The notes below the pieces were generated by a model. It was not told where the DNA came from. It did no database searches and was given only the letters and a program-made list of their open reading frames with translations. A DNA stretch of 64,000 nucleotides, from assembly GCF_021869535.1 (NCBI RefSeq), contig NW_026262679.1:86053143-86117142 (forward strand), written 5' to 3'. Made by a program: the position numbers and the translations under genes. Positions 62,089-64,000 of this stretch are shown one piece after another (the first letter of the stretch is position 1; each line of letters begins with the position of its first letter). Source of the DNA: Mytilus californianus. Lineage: Eukaryota > Mollusca > Bivalvia > Mytilida > Mytilidae.

Positions 62089-62284
62089 GCTTACCCTTCC
62101 GGAGCACCTGAGATCACCCCCAGTTTTTGGTGGGGTTCGTGTTGCTTAGTCTTTAGTTTTCTATGTTGTGTCATCTGTACTATTATTTGTCTGTTTGTCA
62201 TTTTATTTTTGGCCATGGCGTTGTCAGTTTGTTTTCGATCTATGAGTTTGACTGTCCCTCTGGTATCTTTCGTCCCTCTTTTTC
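62089..62284 (+). mobile_element. Penelope-like 3' tail nested in LINE ORF2
   Basis: The ORF2 frame is interrupted after ...RWLMS and resumes at DKTKIMLF. The ~196 bp between (gcttacccttccggagcacc, tgagatcacccccagttttt, ggtggggttcgtgttgctta, ggccatggcgttgtcagttt, gtatctttcgtccctctttt) match the 3' tail of the element at 54.9-55.04 kb and a very common mussel repeat. It is a 5'-truncated insertion in the same orientation as the LINE. No clear target duplication. The 77-codon frame across it is incidental. Confidence 0.85.
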
Positions 62285-63120
62285 TATCCAGATAAAACAA
62301 AAATTATGCTTTTCACGAATATCGAAGGACCAAATATGAATTTTACGTTTAATGGGCAAGATATTTCATTCACCGATTACCACAAACACCTTGGAGTTAC
62401 ACTAAGTAACGATGCAAAATGGAATAAGCACATCGATAACATTGTACTTAGTGTATCAAAATATATAAATACATTTCGTAAGCTAAAATACTAGTACAGA
62501 CTTAGCAGGTCAAACTTAGAAAAATTATACTTAGTATATATACGACCGATTTTTGAATTTGCCAGTGAAGTTTGGGATAACTGTGGAATTTGTAATACTT
62601 ACAAACTAGAAAATTTGCAACTTGAAGCTGCAAGAATTGTAACTGGCTTACCAATTTTTACAAATAAAAATAATATTTATAAAGAAATTGGATGGGAATC
62701 TCTTCAAGACCGTCGCCGAAGAAGAAAACTGCAAATGTTTTATAACGCGTATAACGGAAAAGACCCTAATTATCTTTGTGAATTGATTTCGCCATCAATA
62801 CAAAGTACAACTACATATCCTTTAAGAAATGGTGATGATATTATGTTACCTTTTTGTAGACTTTCGATAAGTAGTGACTCGTTTATCCCATCAACTATTA
62901 GGCAATGGAATAGATTGGACATATCCGTACGAAAAACAGAAACTTTATCAAAATTTAAAAATGTGTTGGATCTTGAGATTTTAACATCTGGTAGTATAAA
63001 TCTGACAAATGAGCAATATGAAGAAATATTTAGAAATGTTTTTGATTATATAAAAAAGACCAAAAGGTACCTTGTTTAATCATGTGCATAAGCTGAATGT
63101 GATCCACACACACACACACA

Positions 63121-64000
63121 TGCATTTTGTTTTTCCTTCTTCCTATCTTTCCCCTTTTCTACACTGTTGATATGTTATTTAAATTACAGATGTTTGATTA
63201 TATATTGTGCAATAATAAATTTGATATTTGCATGCTATGAAATTCTATTGTCTAATATTGTATCTTAGGAGAAGACGATCTAAGTTGGACTAACTTGTGC
63301 CTAATCCTTTTTGAGAGTTTTTTTTGCAAATATTTAAACCAAACTAATACAAAATCAGAATTCACAGAATTACATCGGTAATGCCATGTGATAAACATAG
63401 GTGAATTCATAGAGAACAATTCTCCTTCTGGGATGAAATTACAACATCAGAATTTAACTAATTTGATTTTCAACAATTTCATTGAGGTGTGGTGATCGTG
63501 AAAGCGGCCTACCAATACAGCTAAACTAGAAAAGCCGTAAACAGGCCAAAACAGTCTCCAATTACTAGTATAGGCAATTGTCTGTATCATATATAAAGCT
63601 CTAAATTGCCCTCAGTTGTAATCAATAGTACCATCATAATCACCACTGCTTTATCATTTAAGGATCCATTTTCTATCGGTCATAGCAAGTTGAATCTAAT
63701 CGTAAATAATATTAAAAACTTGATTAGCAGTAGTAGTTTATAGGGTAATGCGTAGATAGCATGAGTCGCGAACCCTATCGACTCACCCGGTCTCGCTACT
63801 TGTGGAGTTCGAGAGATCCCTATGTTTTTGTTTGTTACCTTGACGTGTCTCTTCTTCATCGATTTAAGAGATTTGAACATAATGTAAAGGGGGTTTCCGG
63901 AAGATAAAATATCATATATAATCGAAACATTGCGATCGACAAGATCATACCTTGGTCGCCTATGTGAGAGGAAATGTTATGACAGATTAAAGATAATTTA
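63121..64000. other. LINE 3' flank and non-coding DNA
   Basis: The first ~200 bp may still be LINE 3' UTR (pyrimidine-rich stretch at 63126-63165). No gene. A less AT-rich patch at 63745-63820 (with cgcgaaccctatcgactcac) is vaguely tRNA-SINE-like on the minus strand but cannot be supported. Confidence 0.45.

Larger units (their letters stand above)
59664..63079 (+). pseudogene. LINE ORF2: AP-endonuclease and reverse transcriptase, broken
   Basis: Segments in order. (1) 59664-60503: hydrophobic N-terminus, 2A-like motif, then endonuclease blocks SICNINIRSIRNKLEFL, ITITETHLS (catalytic E at residue 138) and GDIN (D244, N246). (2) ~60490-60834, another phase: ISDHNAAV, the catalytic DH pair at 60589-60594. 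(3) 60815-61125, at least two phase changes: TVRNNDKPW; NPKTYWKIMKMLIKSN. (4) 61130-61403: RT start with PNKASRPD, where KASGPD is usual. (5) ~61460-62037: NYRPISLIS, YCDFSKAFDKVWH, PQGSVLGPLLFIIYINDI and the catalytic FADD (61969-61980). (6) another phase to 62088: LKILDEWSKRW. An insertion occupies 62089-62284. (7) 62290-63079: DKTKIMLF, YIRPIFEFASEVWD, ARIVTGLPIF and the C-terminal block, with a stop at 62492. At least six frameshifts; inactive. Several open segments start at TTG or GTG and are not separate genes. Confidence 0.93.
57269..63120 (+). mobile_element. APE-type non-LTR retrotransposon (CR1/L2-like), defective
   Basis: Two-ORF LINE: ORF1 with coiled coil and nucleic-acid-binding region, ORF2 with AP-like endonuclease and reverse transcriptase ending in a conserved C-terminal region. 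Such elements nick target DNA and prime reverse transcription at the nick. The endonuclease-RT order, the 2A-like N-terminus and the C-terminal block (LPFCRLSISSDSFIPSTIRQ) point to the CR1/L2 group of bivalves. Both boundaries are uncertain: the 5' edge is placed at a candidate ATG (57269), and the 3' edge at the (CA)n repeat (63105-63120), but the 3' UTR may run further. ORF2 is badly broken, so the copy is dead unless ORF1 works in trans. Confidence 0.93.

Noticed and set aside
62062-62300. Membrane-protein-like frame at 62.1-62.3 kb
   Set aside because: It reads through the nested Penelope-like 3' tail, which is non-coding.
63680-63880. tRNA-SINE-like patch
   Set aside because: Only a vague B-box resemblance (gggttcgcgactc on the minus strand); no A box or tail found.

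Overview
This window looks like accessory, repeat-dense nuclear DNA from a bivalve mollusc, most likely a mussel (Mytilidae). The case rests on strong AT-richness, no compact gene arrangement, and many short dispersed repeats whose sequences I recognise from Mytilus genomic and transcript data. Examples are the family starting agatgtggtatgattgcc, a second containing gacgaaacacgcgtctgg, and tRNA-headed SINEs ending in (AATC)n or (TA)n. The genus is an inference from memory and was not searched.

I see no convincing host protein-coding gene, rRNA or functional tRNA. Most open frames are under 110 codons, often begin at TTG or GTG, and sit in AT-rich DNA where such frames are expected by chance. 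From 1 to about 50,000 the window is a gene desert with scattered elements: truncated dispersed repeats, TIR elements (17.2, 18.1, 33.8, 37.0 and 48.5 kb), tRNA-derived SINEs (11.6, 18.6, 48.9-50.1 and 55.1 kb), short tandem repeats, and three fold-back palindromes (26.8, 35.2 and 50.7 kb).

From about 54,000 to the end the content is retrotransposon-derived. A decayed Penelope-like reverse transcriptase lies at 54.0-55.0 kb, and a 237-bp piece of the same element is repeated at 56.2 kb. A long APE-type non-LTR retrotransposon (CR1/L2-like) runs from about 57.3 to 63.1 kb. Its ORF1 is nearly intact. Its ORF2, with endonuclease, reverse transcriptase and C-terminal domain, is broken by at least six frameshifts, by stops, and by a nested Penelope 3' end. 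ORF2 begins with a hydrophobic segment followed by GNIEKNPGP, a 2A-like ribosome-skipping motif.

The most interesting candidate for something undescribed is the pair of palindromes at 26.8 and 35.2 kb. Their stems differ, but they share a 15-nt centre (tgaggcg[a/t]agcc[a/g]ag) and flanking ccccgag / cgagggga blocks. Each locus also has further arm-like copies 150-350 bp away. This suggests a fold-back element type whose stems vary while a core is kept.
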